A stretch of DNA of 64,000 bases from Terrimesophilobacter bigeumensis. GTDB lineage: Bacteria; Actinomycetota; Actinomycetes; Actinomycetales; Microbacteriaceae. The notes under the pieces are model-generated. The model was not told the DNA's origin and made no database searches. It saw nothing but the letters and a program-made list of their open reading frames with translations. How positions within the stretch are numbered: position 1 is the stretch's first letter; every line of letters begins with the position of its first letter. Positions 28,753-39,034 of the stretch are shown here, piece after piece. The stretch is from positions 248,001-312,000 of the forward strand of contig NZ_BAABAE010000001.1 in NCBI RefSeq assembly GCF_039537265.1, given 5' to 3'. Position numbers and translations under genes: made by a program.

Positions 28753-30447
28753 CTATTCCGCCTTCCGGCGACCGAGGCGGCGCGCGATCGATCTGGTGAC
28801 CCCGACGAGCTCCGGGTTGCGGATGGCGGCCAGCAGCCCGCCGTAGACGATCGCCATGACGACCCCGACTATCGCGATCGCGACGATCGCCTGCACCCTG
28901 CCGGACTGCGCGAATCCGGATGCGTCGAGGCCGCCGAGCAGGAGCAGTACGCCGAATCCGATGCCCCCCGCGACGAGCGAGAGGCCGAGGTACTGGAGGT
29001 AGCGCACGAGGATGAGCCCCCCGCCGCCCCCGCCGAGCCTCCGACGAACGAGCAGGATCGCGATGACCGCCTGCGTGCTGCTGGAGACGGTGGTGGAGAC
29101 CGCTATTCCCACGGCGATCCACTGGGTGGGCAGTGCGATGCACGCGATGGCCCCGACGACGAAGACGACGGACTGGACGCATTGCAGGATGAACGGGGTG
29201 CGCGTGTCGCCGAGCGCGTAGAACGCGCGCTGCATCACGAACAGCGCGCTGAACAGGACCAGGCCGGGCAGAAGCGCGAGGATGACGTTGCCCATGGCCA
29301 CGACGTTGGGGTAGTCGCTCTCGAAGAACCGGGCGAACGGGTAGGCGACGACCGCCAGCGCCACCGAGGCGAACACGATGAGCAGCCCGATTCCACGCAG
29401 GGAGCCGGAGAGGTCGGTGCGCATGGCGGCGAGGTCGGAGCGGGCGGCATGCCCGCTCATCCGGGTGAAGTACGCCGTCGCGATCGAGACCGCGACGACC
29501 GAGTGGGGGAGCATGAAGATGAGCCAGGAGTTCTGCAGGGCCGAGATCGAGGCGGCATCCCCCGAGGCCATCGAGGCGACGCGGCTCTGCACGACCCCGG
29601 TGATCTGGGTGACGACGACCATCCCGAACAGCCAGCCGGCGGCTCGACCGGTCGCCCCGAGGCCGACACCGCGCCAGCGGAAGTCGGGCCGGTAGCTCAG
29701 GCCGGAGCGCCTCCAGAACAGGAACAGGACGACGGCCTGCGCGGCGACGCCGAGGGTCGCGGTGCCGGCGAGGAGCAGGATGCGCCCCGACGACCACACG
29801 TCGACGGCGCTGTTCTGCTGCGCCCCGCCGAAGAGCGCCATGAACACCACGAGCCCCGCGATCGCGACGATGTTGTTGACGACCGGCGCCCAGGCGAAGG
29901 GTCCGAAGACGTTGCGGGCGTTGAACACCTCGCTCATGAGGTTGTAGAGCGCGTAGAAGAAGATCTGCGGCAGGCACAGGTACGCGAACGCGGTCGCCAG
30001 CGCGAAGGCCTCAGGGCTGAAGCCACGACCGGTGCCGTCCGATGCGGCGACGGCGGACTGCGAGTAGAGGTCGATGAGCGCGGGGGCGAGGAGAGTCGCG
30101 ATGAGCGTGACCACGGCGAAGATCACGACACCGAGCGTCACGATCCGGTTGATGTACTGACGGCCGCCATCCGCTCCGCTGCTCGCCCGCACGATCTGCG
30201 GAACGAGCACGGCGCTCAGCACCCCGCCGGCGACGAGCGCGTAGACGTTGTTGGGAAGCTGGTTGGCGATCGCGAAGGTGTCCGCACTCGCACTGCCGAC
30301 CTGGCCGATGGCGGCAGCGAGCACGGCCACCTTGATGAAGCCCAGGATGCGCGAGACGATCGTGCCGGAGGCCAGCAGGGCGCTTGCCGACCCCAGCCGC
30401 GCGGTGCCGGCGGCGGTGCCGGGCAGCGGGTCGGCGTCGGTGCTCAC
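28753..30447 (-). CDS. murJ: Lipid II flippase MurJ
   Basis: MurJ exports the peptidoglycan precursor lipid II. The 564-residue protein is hydrophobic throughout, with about 14 predicted helices. It shows the MviN signature near the N-terminus (RILGFIKVAVLAAAIG and an ANQLPNNVYALVAGGVLS stretch). Its GTG start overlaps the stop of the DUF6049 gene. The cca-DUF6049-murJ-trxB-trxA order is conserved in actinobacteria. Confidence 0.93.
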   Translation of the reverse strand: MSTDADPLPGTAAGTARLGSASALLASGTIVSRILGFIKVAVLAAAIGQVGSASADTFAIANQLPNNVYALVAGGVLSAVLVPQIVRASSGADGGRQYINRIVTLGVVIFAVVTLIATLLAPALIDLYSQSAVAASDGTGRGFSPEAFALATAFAYLCLPQIFFYALYNLMSEVFNARNVFGPFAWAPVVNNIVAIAGLVVFMALFGGAQQNSAVDVWSSGRILLLAGTATLGVAAQAVVLFLFWRRSGLSYRPDFRWRGVGLGATGRAAGWLFGMVVVTQITGVVQSRVASMASGDAASISALQNSWLIFMLPHSVVAVSIATAYFTRMSGHAARSDLAAMRTDLSGSLRGIGLLIVFASVALAVVAYPFARFFESDYPNVVAMGNVILALLPGLVLFSALFVMQRAFYALGDTRTPFILQCVQSVVFVVGAIACIALPTQWIAVGIAVSTTVSSSTQAVIAILLVRRRLGGGGGGLILVRYLQYLGLSLVAGGIGFGVLLLLGGLDASGFAQSGRVQAIVAIAIVGVVMAIVYGGLLAAIRNPELVGVTRSIARRLGRRKAE

Positions 30448-32564
30448 GACTCGTCCTCTCCGGTCGCTTCGGGGGCGCCGTCAGGTTCGTGCGCCGCGCG
30501 CAGAACCTTGCGTCGTCGATGCACGGTACGCCAGATTCCTGCACCGAACAATCCGATGACGACGATCACGAGCACCACCGTGGCGGTGGTCTCCCAGCCC
30601 GCCTGCACGTTGAGGTCGACGACGGTCGGCGTGGAGATGCGCGTGCCGTTGGAGCTCGTGAGCGTGACCATCGTGCGCACCTCGCCGTTGGCGATCGACT
30701 GCACCGGGATCTGAACCCTCGCCTGCGAGTTCGCCTCGATCTTGAGCTCCACCCGGCTGTCGAGCACGTCCAGGATGGCCCGCTCCGGTTGCACCCTGAC
30801 ATACACGGTCACCGGGAAGGCGAGCTCGTTCCTCACCGCGATCGGCAGGTTGCCCTTCTCCAGCGGGAAGTTGACGGTGCTGCCGTCCGGGATGTGGACC
30901 GACTCGAGTGTGGCGCGACTCTCCTCCAGGTAGGCGGTGGTCGCGGCGGCCCATCCGGCCTGGTCGAAGGCCCAGGATTCGGCGAACAGGCCGAGCAGTG
31001 CGAGCCGGTGCGGACCGGTGACGAGGGTCGGGTCGTCGGCGACGGAGGAGAACGCGGTGACATCCCGTTCGGCGGCCAGGAGCGACCGCGCCGTCGACAC
31101 ACGGTCGTCGGGCTGTGCGGATGGTGCGAGCCTGGCGGCCTGCGCGGGGAGCACGAGGGCTTCGCCGAGGCTCGTGACGGAGACCCAGGGAAGCGATTCG
31201 AGGGTGCCCAGCACGTCGTCGATGCGCGGCCCGGCCGCCGAGCCGTCACGACCGAGGGTGGCGACGAGCGTCGTCCCCCGATCGGCGTATGCCGTGACGG
31301 CGAGCTGCGCGGAGATCGCGGCGAGGGCGGCGTTCGCCTCCACATCGGTCAGCGCGGTCGCTGCCGTGCGCACGAGCCGGGAGAGGGCGTCGTCGCTGAC
31401 GGTCGCGGTGAGCTTCGTGTCGGATTTCGCTGCCGCATCGGTTTCGTCCGGGCTCAGCAGGGTGACATTCGGGCTCGATCCGATGGTGCCCTCGAGCTGG
31501 GTGGAGTTCAGCAGCAGACGGGAGTATCCGGCGTTCGCGAGTGCTGCGAGGTCGTCGGGGGCCACCGTGGAATCGGCGGGCCAGGCGAGTCCCTCGATCG
31601 TGTACGTCCAGTCGAGGAGGGTCTCCGGGGTGGGGACGGCCGGCGGCGGGGTCGGCACCGGCGTCACTCCAGGCTCGGGAGTCTCCTCCGGCGTCACCGG
31701 GAACAGGCTTTCGTCGATCGGGAATGCGAGCGGGGCGAGCGGCAGGGTCGCGCCGGCCTGGGCGGCGAGTGCGGGGTCGGCATCCGCGTAGCCGAGAGGG
31801 AACACGTCGTTCGACGCGCTCGCGAGGAGGGCGAGCCAGTCGAGCGCCGACTGCGATGCACTCGAACCGAGGATGCGGATCGAGGCGATGATCATCGGGT
31901 CGACGCCGATGGCGACCGGATGCGACAGAGCCGTCTGGAGCTGGACGTCGAGCAGGCCGCCGGGGGCGGTGAGCGTCTCGAGCGTTGCGGCATCGATGAG
32001 CCCGGTCCCCCCTGACGGGGCCACGAGCGGGGTCACCACGGCGACTGAGACCTCGGGGACGGTGCCGTCCGGCAGCCAGACGACCGCGCTGCGGGCGAAG
32101 TCCACCTCCACATCCCCGCTCGCGAGGCGCATCGCGAGCGGGTGCGCGGTCGTCGCGGTCCCGGAGAGCCGGAGCGCCTTGGCTGGAATCGTGATCGTGA
32201 AGGTGCGCACCTGGCCGCGTGCGAGCTCGCCGATCTCGGTGGTTCCGAGCGCGGTTCCGAGTGGCACGCCGGCACTGCCCGCGTCCGAGTCGAGCCAGTC
32301 GGAGAGTGCGTCACGACTGCCGAGGCCGATTTCGGGGAGATACACGGAAGCGACCCCGGCATCCATGTCCTGGCCCGTGCTGTTGGTGACGGTGCCGGTG
32401 ACCTGGAGCGCCTGGCCGGCGCGGAGAACGCCGGAGAAGGCGGGCGCGGCGACGAGGCTGACGCTGCCGTCGTCGATGGGCGGTACGGCGGCGTTCCCGA
32501 CGGAGGGCACGACCAGAACCCCGACGGCGAGGCCGAGCGCGAGCAGTACAGGGACGATTCTCAT
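30444..32564 (-). CDS. DUF6049-family secreted, membrane-anchored protein
   Basis: The 706-residue protein has an N-terminal signal peptide (about 1-24), a long extracellular region with beta-rich segments and a Pro/Thr-rich linker near residues 300-320. A C-terminal transmembrane helix (about 665-685) is followed by a basic cytoplasmic tail. This architecture, and its place before murJ, fits the DUF6049 family, which probably works at the cell envelope. ATG 32564 is chosen because it gives a good signal peptide; the open frame extends further upstream. It overlaps murJ. Confidence 0.85.
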   Translation of the reverse strand: MRIVPVLLALGLAVGVLVVPSVGNAAVPPIDDGSVSLVAAPAFSGVLRAGQALQVTGTVTNSTGQDMDAGVASVYLPEIGLGSRDALSDWLDSDAGSAGVPLGTALGTTEIGELARGQVRTFTITIPAKALRLSGTATTAHPLAMRLASGDVEVDFARSAVVWLPDGTVPEVSVAVVTPLVAPSGGTGLIDAATLETLTAPGGLLDVQLQTALSHPVAIGVDPMIIASIRILGSSASQSALDWLALLASASNDVFPLGYADADPALAAQAGATLPLAPLAFPIDESLFPVTPEETPEPGVTPVPTPPPAVPTPETLLDWTYTIEGLAWPADSTVAPDDLAALANAGYSRLLLNSTQLEGTIGSSPNVTLLSPDETDAAAKSDTKLTATVSDDALSRLVRTAATALTDVEANAALAAISAQLAVTAYADRGTTLVATLGRDGSAAGPRIDDVLGTLESLPWVSVTSLGEALVLPAQAARLAPSAQPDDRVSTARSLLAAERDVTAFSSVADDPTLVTGPHRLALLGLFAESWAFDQAGWAAATTAYLEESRATLESVHIPDGSTVNFPLEKGNLPIAVRNELAFPVTVYVRVQPERAILDVLDSRVELKIEANSQARVQIPVQSIANGEVRTMVTLTSSNGTRISTPTVVDLNVQAGWETTATVVLVIVVIGLFGAGIWRTVHRRRKVLRAAHEPDGAPEATGEDES

Positions 32565-32630
32565 AGGTGGGAGCGGGCCCCGGGGTTTTCCTCGGCCGGC
32601 TTGAAGCGATTCTATTGGTCGGACGCTGGG

Positions 32631-32636
32631 TAGTCT
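32631..32636 (+). promoter_or_regulatory. -10 element of leaderless cca promoter
   Basis: TAGTCT lies 7 bases before the cca ATG, with no Shine-Dalgarno sequence. Confidence 0.55.
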
Positions 32637-32643
32637 TGAGCGC

Positions 32644-34068
32644 ATGGACAGCGCCGCCTCGGCCATCGCGCAACTCGGGTCACTGGCGGCGTCGCCTCAG
32701 GTGAGCCGGCTCGCCACGGCGTTCGCGACGGCGGGGCGCGAACTCGCGCTCGTCGGGGGCTCCGTGCGCGACGCCTTCCTCGGTGTGCCCCTCAATGACC
32801 TCGACTTCACGACGGATGCCGACCCCGACGCGATCCTGGCGATCGTCGCGCCCATCGCCGACGCGCACTGGGATGTGGGGAGGGCGTTCGGCACGATCGG
32901 CGCGACGATCGGCGGAAAGACCGTGGAGATCACCACGTACCGCACCGACGCGTACGACGGGGAGACCCGCAAACCGGTCGTCGAGTTCGGCGACTCGCTC
33001 GAGGGGGACCTCGTGCGACGCGACTTCACCGTCAACGCCATGGCGCTGCGCCTCCCCCAGCTCGTGCTCGTGGACCCATCCGGTGGCATCGAGGACCTCA
33101 TGGCTCGGCGGCTCACCACACCGAGCGCCCCGGAGGTCTCCTTCGGAGACGATCCGCTCAGGATGATGCGGGCGGCCAGGTTCACCTCCCAGCTCGGGTT
33201 CACGGTCACCGGCGAGGTCGCCGGCGCCATGACCGACCTCGCCGATCGGATCTCCATCGTCTCCGCCGAACGCGTGCGGGACGAGCTCAGCCGCCTGCTG
33301 CGAACGCCGTCGCCCCGGGCCGGTCTCGAACTGCTCGTCGGGACGGGGCTCGCCGCGCTCGTCCTGCCCGAACTCCCCGCGCTGCAGCTCCAGGTCGACG
33401 AGCACCATCATCACAAGGACGTCTACGAGCACAGCCTCACCGTGCTCGACCAGGCGATCGACCTCGAGCGGGAACGGCATCCGGATGACGCCCCCGACCT
33501 CGTCCTGCGCCTGGCAGCCCTGCTGCACGACGCGGGCAAACCGGCGACGAAGCGCATCGAGCCGGGCGGAGTCGTGACCTTCCACCACCACGACGTCGTC
33601 GGCGCGAAGCTCGCGGCGAAGCGGATGCGCGAACTGCGCTTCGACAAGGACACCATCGGCAGTGTCGCGCGCCTCATCGAGCTGCACCTGCGATTCTTCG
33701 GCTACACCGAAGGCGCCTGGACCGACTCCGCCGTGCGGCGCTACGTGCGCGACGCCGGTCCGCTGCTCGAACGGCTGCACATCCTGACGAGGGCGGATGT
33801 CACGACGCGCAACCGCAGGAAGGCCGATCGGCTGGCCTTCGCCTACGACGACCTCGAGGACCGCATCGCGACGCTCGGCGAGGAGGAGGAGCTCGCCGCC
33901 ATCCGACCCGACCTCGACGGCGAGCAGATCATGGCCGCTCTGGGGCTGAAGCCCGGACGCGAGGTCGGCGAGGCCTACCGGTTCCTGCTCGAGCTGCGGC
34001 TCTCCGAGGGGCCGCTCGGCGAGGAGGAGGCAACCCGTCGCCTGCTCGCCTGGCACGCCGCCCGCTGA
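32644..34068 (+). CDS. cca: CCA tRNA nucleotidyltransferase
   Basis: This enzyme adds or repairs the 3' CCA of tRNAs, which is required here because neither tRNA in the window encodes CCA. The 474-residue protein has the nucleotidyltransferase motif GGSVRDAFLG followed by DLDFTTDA, a neck/body region, and a C-terminal HD domain with HHHHKDVYEH and HDAGKP. It is divergent from the DUF6049 gene. Confidence 0.95.
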   Translation: MDSAASAIAQLGSLAASPQVSRLATAFATAGRELALVGGSVRDAFLGVPLNDLDFTTDADPDAILAIVAPIADAHWDVGRAFGTIGATIGGKTVEITTYRTDAYDGETRKPVVEFGDSLEGDLVRRDFTVNAMALRLPQLVLVDPSGGIEDLMARRLTTPSAPEVSFGDDPLRMMRAARFTSQLGFTVTGEVAGAMTDLADRISIVSAERVRDELSRLLRTPSPRAGLELLVGTGLAALVLPELPALQLQVDEHHHHKDVYEHSLTVLDQAIDLERERHPDDAPDLVLRLAALLHDAGKPATKRIEPGGVVTFHHHDVVGAKLAAKRMRELRFDKDTIGSVARLIELHLRFFGYTEGAWTDSAVRRYVRDAGPLLERLHILTRADVTTRNRRKADRLAFAYDDLEDRIATLGEEEELAAIRPDLDGEQIMAALGLKPGREVGEAYRFLLELRLSEGPLGEEEATRRLLAWHAAR

Positions 34069-34077
34069 GGGGCCGGC

Positions 34078-35148
34078 TCAGGCTGGATCGCTGATGAACG
34101 CCTCGAGGAGTGCCCGTGCCTCCTCGTCGGGGTACTGCACGGGCGGCGACTTCATGAGGTAGGCGGATGCCGCCACGAGCGGACCGCCGATGCCCGCGTC
34201 GAGCGCGACCTTCGCCACCCGGATCGCGTCGATCACGACGCCGGCGGAGTTCGGGGAGTCCCACACCTCGAGCTTGTATTCGAGGCTCGTCGGAGCGTTG
34301 CCGAAGCCGTGGCCCTCCAGTCGCACGAACGCGAGCTTGCGATCGACGAGCCAGGGGACGTGGTCGCTCGGGCCGACATGCACGTTCTTCGGGTCGAGCC
34401 TGGCGCTGATGTTGCTCGTCACCGCCTGGGTCTTCGAGATCTTCTTCGACTCGAGGCGGCTTCGCTCGAGCATGTTCTTGAAGTCCATGTTGCCGCCGAC
34501 GTTCAACTGGTAGGTGCGATCGAGTACGAGACCGCGCTGCTCGAACAGCCGCGCGAGCACGCGGTGGGTGATGGTCGCGCCGAGCTGGCTCTTGACGTCG
34601 TCCCCGACGAGGGGAACACCGGCGTCGGTGAACTTCTGCGCCCACTCCGGGTCGCTCGCGACGAACACCGGGAGCGCGTTGACGAAGGCGACCTCGGCGT
34701 CCAGTGCCGCCTGCGCGTAGAACTTGACCGCGGCATCCGAGCCCACCGGCAGGTAGCAGACGAAGACCTCCGCACCGGAGTCCCGCAGGGCCTGCGCGAC
34801 ATCCACGACCGGAGCCACCGACTCCTCGACCAGCTCCCGGTAGTACTCGCCGAGCCCGTCGAGGGTGGGGCCGCGCTGCACGAGCACGCCGGTCGGGGCG
34901 ACCTCGGCGAACCGGAGCGTGTCGTTCTGGCTCGCCCAGATGGCGTCGGCGAGATCGGTTCCGACCTTGAGCGCATCGACGTCGAAGGCCGCAACGAACT
35001 CGAGGTCGCCGACCGCGTGGCCGCCCAGCCGGTTGTGCATGAGACCGGGAATCACCTCCGACTCCGCGGCGTCACGGTAGAACGTGACGCCCTGGACGAG
35101 CGCGTTGGCGCAGTTTCCGATACCGGCGATGGCAACCCGAATGGGCAT
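34078..35148 (-). CDS. ino1: Inositol-3-phosphate synthase
   Basis: This NAD-dependent enzyme converts glucose 6-phosphate to inositol 1-phosphate, the precursor of actinobacterial phosphatidylinositol and mycothiol. The 356-residue protein has the GIGNCANALVQG nucleotide motif, the catalytic-region segment NVGGNMDFKNM and SDHVPWL. AAGGAG precedes the ATG. It converges with cca across 9 bases and is divergent from rpsF. Confidence 0.94.
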   Translation of the reverse strand: MPIRVAIAGIGNCANALVQGVTFYRDAAESEVIPGLMHNRLGGHAVGDLEFVAAFDVDALKVGTDLADAIWASQNDTLRFAEVAPTGVLVQRGPTLDGLGEYYRELVEESVAPVVDVAQALRDSGAEVFVCYLPVGSDAAVKFYAQAALDAEVAFVNALPVFVASDPEWAQKFTDAGVPLVGDDVKSQLGATITHRVLARLFEQRGLVLDRTYQLNVGGNMDFKNMLERSRLESKKISKTQAVTSNISARLDPKNVHVGPSDHVPWLVDRKLAFVRLEGHGFGNAPTSLEYKLEVWDSPNSAGVVIDAIRVAKVALDAGIGGPLVAASAYLMKSPPVQYPDEEARALLEAFISDPA

Positions 35149-35162
35149 TGCTTCAGAGCTCC

Positions 35163-35192
35163 TTGAAACGAGAGGGGGACACTGACTACACT
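35163..35192 (+). promoter_or_regulatory. rpsF operon promoter
   Basis: TTGAAA (35163-35168) and TACACT (35187-35192) are separated by 18 bases. The same TACACT -10 appears before rpmB. Confidence 0.55.
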
Positions 35193-35204
35193 AGGCAGGT
35201 TGCC

Positions 35205-35264
35205 CTCGGTCTGTTGACCGGGTGGCACGATGCCACAACCCTCCTGTTGCAGATCGTCTGCAAC
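35205..35264 (+). promoter_or_regulatory. Structured rpsF leader with three tandem hairpins
   Basis: Stem-loops form at 35205-35222 (TGTT loop), 35222-35236 (CGA loop) and 35246-35264 (TCG loop, perfect 8-bp stem). They end about 10 bases before the AAGGAGG of rpsF. Autoregulation by S6:S18, known from rpsF leaders elsewhere, is possible. Confidence 0.5.
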
Positions 35265-35293
35265 CGTTCTAGTCCGAAGGAGGTGGGTTAGTT

Positions 35294-35773
35294 ATGCATC
35301 AGTACGAACTCATGGTGATCCTCGATCCCGAGATCGATGAGCGCACCGTCGCTCCGAGCCTCGACAAGTTCCTGGGCGTCATCCGCGCGGATGGCGGCAC
35401 GATCGACAAGGTCGACATCTGGGGCAAGCGTCGTCTGGCCTACGAGATCAACAAGAAGACCGAGGGCATCTACGCGGTCGTCGACATGACGGCGACCCCC
35501 GCTGCCACGATCGAGCTCGACCGCCAGCTGAAGCTCAGCGAAGCCGTCATGCGCACCAAGGTGCTGCGTGCGGAGGAGGCGATCGCCCAGGTCGCCGAGG
35601 CCGAGAAGCTCGCCGCCGAGAAGGCCGCCCGCAAGGCTGCCGCCGCACCCAGGACCGCTGCCAAGGCACCGGCTGCAGCTGCAGCGCCGGCCGCGGCTCC
35701 GGCCAAGACCACGGCGAAGGCCGCCGCCGAGACCACCCCGGATGCCGAGGCATCCGACAAGGACGCGGAGTAG
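35294..35773 (+). CDS. rpsF: 30S ribosomal protein S6 with Ala/Lys-rich extension
   Basis: The first 95 residues are a normal S6 domain (MHQYELMVILDPEI and WGKRRLAYEINKK). The remaining 64 residues form an Ala/Lys/Pro-rich low-complexity tail, making the protein 159 residues instead of about 100. AAGGAGGTGG precedes the ATG. First gene of rpsF-ssb-rpsR-rplI. Confidence 0.96.
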   Translation: MHQYELMVILDPEIDERTVAPSLDKFLGVIRADGGTIDKVDIWGKRRLAYEINKKTEGIYAVVDMTATPAATIELDRQLKLSEAVMRTKVLRAEEAIAQVAEAEKLAAEKAARKAAAAPRTAAKAPAAAAAPAAAPAKTTAKAAAETTPDAEASDKDAE

Positions 35774-35776
35774 GCC

Positions 35777-36271
35777 ATGGCGGGCGAAACGATCATCACT
35801 GTCGTCGGCAACCTCACCGCCGACCCCGAGCTGCGGTACACGCAGAACGGTCTCGCCGTGGCGAACTTCACGATCGCCTCGACGCCGCGCAACTTCGACC
35901 GTGCCACGAACGACTGGAAGGACGGGGAAGCCCTCTTCCTTCGCGCCTCCGTGTGGCGCGAGTTCGCCGAGCACGTCGCCGGCTCGCTCAGCAAGGGCTC
36001 GCGGGTCATCGCGACCGGGCGCCTGAAGCAGCGCAGCTACGAGACGAAGGAGGGCGAGAAGCGCACGAGCTACGAGATCGAGGTCGACGAGATCGGCCCG
36101 AGCCTCCGCTACGCGACCGCGCAGGTCACCCGCACCACCAGTGGTGGCGGATCCTCCCGCGGCGGCCAGGGCGGCGACGAGCCGTGGGCATCGTCCGCTC
36201 CGGCATCCGACGCCTCCTCCGGTGACGTGTGGAACACGCCCGGCAACTTCAACGACGAGACGCCTTTCTAG
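35777..36271 (+). CDS. ssb: Single-stranded DNA-binding protein
   Basis: The 164-residue protein has an N-terminal OB fold (about 1-112), a Gly/Ser-rich linker and the acidic interaction tip ending FNDETPF. It coats ssDNA and recruits partners during replication. The ATG is 3 bases after the rpsF stop. Confidence 0.96.
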   Translation: MAGETIITVVGNLTADPELRYTQNGLAVANFTIASTPRNFDRATNDWKDGEALFLRASVWREFAEHVAGSLSKGSRVIATGRLKQRSYETKEGEKRTSYEIEVDEIGPSLRYATAQVTRTTSGGGSSRGGQGGDEPWASSAPASDASSGDVWNTPGNFNDETPF

Positions 36272-36306
36272 GCCTCTCCCCAACTTTTCACTGAAAGCAG
36301 GAAATC

Positions 36307-36570
36307 ATGGCCGGAAAGTCCAGCGGCGATCGCCGCAAGCCGCTCCGCGGCGCGAAGGGCGGCAAGAACGCCGCCCCCGCCAAGGCGATCAGGGTCGGCG
36401 TCATCGACTACAAGGATGTCGCAACCCTTCGCAAGTTCATCTCCGAGCGTGGAAAGATCCGCGCTCGCCGCATCACCGGTGTCTCCGTGCAGGAGCAGCG
36501 TCTCATCGCCCGTGCCGTCAAGAACGCGCGCGAGATGGCTCTGCTTCCGTACGCGGGCTCGGGCCGTTAG
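36307..36570 (+). CDS. rpsR: 30S ribosomal protein S18 (cysteine-free form)
   Basis: The 87-residue basic protein has the S18 core (DYKDVATLRKFISERGKI and RRITGVS). It contains no cysteine, so it is a zinc-independent form. A GAAAGCAGGAAA element precedes the ATG. It pairs with S6 on the platform of the small subunit. Confidence 0.96.
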   Translation: MAGKSSGDRRKPLRGAKGGKNAAPAKAIRVGVIDYKDVATLRKFISERGKIRARRITGVSVQEQRLIARAVKNAREMALLPYAGSGR

Positions 36571-36582
36571 GAGACACGAGAC

Positions 36583-37035
36583 ATGTCAAAACTGATTCTC
36601 ACGCATGAGGTCACCGGTCTCGGTGCCCCCGGTGACGTCGTCGACGTCAAGAACGGCTTCGCCCGCAACTACCTCATCCCGCAGGGCTGGGCCGTGGTCT
36701 GGACGCGCGGAGGCGAAAAGCAGATCGAGCAGATCAAGGCCGCCCGCTCCGCGCGCGAGCACGCGACCATCGAGGAGGCCCAGGACCTCAAGGCGAGGCT
36801 CCAGGCGACGCCGGTGACCCTCACGGTCAAGGCCGGAGAGGGCGGTCGGCTGTTCGGCTCCGTCAAGACCTCGGATGTCGCGGATGCCGTCTCGGCCGCC
36901 GGGCTCGGGACCATCGACAAGCGCAAGATCGAGCTCAGTGCTCCGATCAAGGCCACGGGTGAGCACGAGGCGACCGTTCGCCTCCGTGACGACCTGGTGG
37001 CGACGATCACCGTTCGGGTGGTCGCCGCGAAGTAG
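36583..37035 (+). CDS. rplI: 50S ribosomal protein L9
   Basis: The 150-residue protein shows the N-terminal rRNA-binding domain (GAPGDVVDVKNGFARNYLIP), a central helix and the C-terminal domain with GRLFGSV. Last gene of the operon. Confidence 0.97.
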   Translation: MSKLILTHEVTGLGAPGDVVDVKNGFARNYLIPQGWAVVWTRGGEKQIEQIKAARSAREHATIEEAQDLKARLQATPVTLTVKAGEGGRLFGSVKTSDVADAVSAAGLGTIDKRKIELSAPIKATGEHEATVRLRDDLVATITVRVVAAK

Positions 37036-37047
37036 GCGTTTCACGGG

Positions 37048-37083
37048 AGCGGCAGGGGCGGGCGACGGCTCGTCACTGCCGCT
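37048..37083 (+). terminator. Terminator after rplI
   Basis: Arms AGCGGCAG and CTGCCGCT (8 bp, 20-base loop) start 12 bases after the rplI stop and are followed by a T-rich TCTTCTGTGT. Confidence 0.6.
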
Positions 37084-37251
37084 TCTTCTGTGTGGGAGAC
37101 CCGGTTCCGGTTGCGGAAAGTCTCACAGTCCTGTACACAGTCGGTCCGGTGATGGCCAACCCTCAACCACAACTATAAACATGTTTCTACACACAGCCAG
37201 GTTTCAGAGGAAATGCTGGTCAGGGTAGATATCCACTACGAAAATCGCCAT

Positions 37252-37327
37252 TTGTCCACAGGACAGTCCACAGCTTGCCCACACTGAGCCCGGCGTTTCG
37301 CGCATTCGATTCACAGGCTTGTCCACA
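37252..37327 (+). promoter_or_regulatory. Cluster of DnaA-box-like sites upstream of dnaB
   Basis: TTGTCCACA occurs at 37252-37260 and 37319-37327, with CAGTCCACA at 37264-37272 and TTGCCCACA at 37275-37283. TTGTCCACA is a preferred DnaA box in Streptomyces. The sites lie in the 516-base rplI-dnaB gap (37036-37551). Otherwise that gap shows only the rplI terminator, an AT-rich patch near 37168-37195 and no recognisable gene. Confidence 0.6.
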
Positions 37328-37551
37328 GGCCTGCTTGAGGGCGGGGGCCGGTTGTTCCTAGGGTGTAGCCACATCAACCCGAACAGGGACATCCGACGCT
37401 CCAGCGTGTGCCGGATGTCGTTGGTGCTGTGTAGGAATGGGTGCAGAGCCACCGCCGCGTCGGCGTGGGCGGACTGCGAATCGGCGCGCCTGGCGCAGTC
37501 TGGAACAGAGCTGCGCCCACGGTGGCGGCAGGGAAAGCGAGAGGGCACCGG

Positions 37552-38964
<1,413 letters not shown>

Positions 38965-38973
38965 CGCTTCCGC

Positions 38974-39012
38974 TTGACGAATTAGACCACCGGTCTAGAC
39001 TGGTGGTCTAAT
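38974..39012 (+). promoter_or_regulatory. Promoter with TetR-type palindromic operator
   Basis: TTGACG (38974-38979) and TAGACT (38996-39001) are 16 bases apart. A 32-base near-palindrome (38981-39012) covers the spacer and -10. It consists of two abutting boxes: TAGACC-ACC-GGTCTA (38983-38997, perfect) and TAGACT-GGT-GGTCTA (38996-39010). The TetR gene is the second gene of the unit it controls. Confidence 0.85.
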
Positions 39013-39034
39013 CGCGCTCGGAGAGGAGCACACG

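Noticed and set aside
27799..30714. A 971-codon open frame on the plus strand across trxB and murJ
   Set aside because: Antisense to conserved genes, with no domain and a biased composition rich in Arg, Glu and Asp.
37441..37551. N-terminal extension of DnaB from an upstream ATG
   Set aside because: The extension is Arg/Gly-rich and not like DnaB. The ATG at 37552 gives the usual start.
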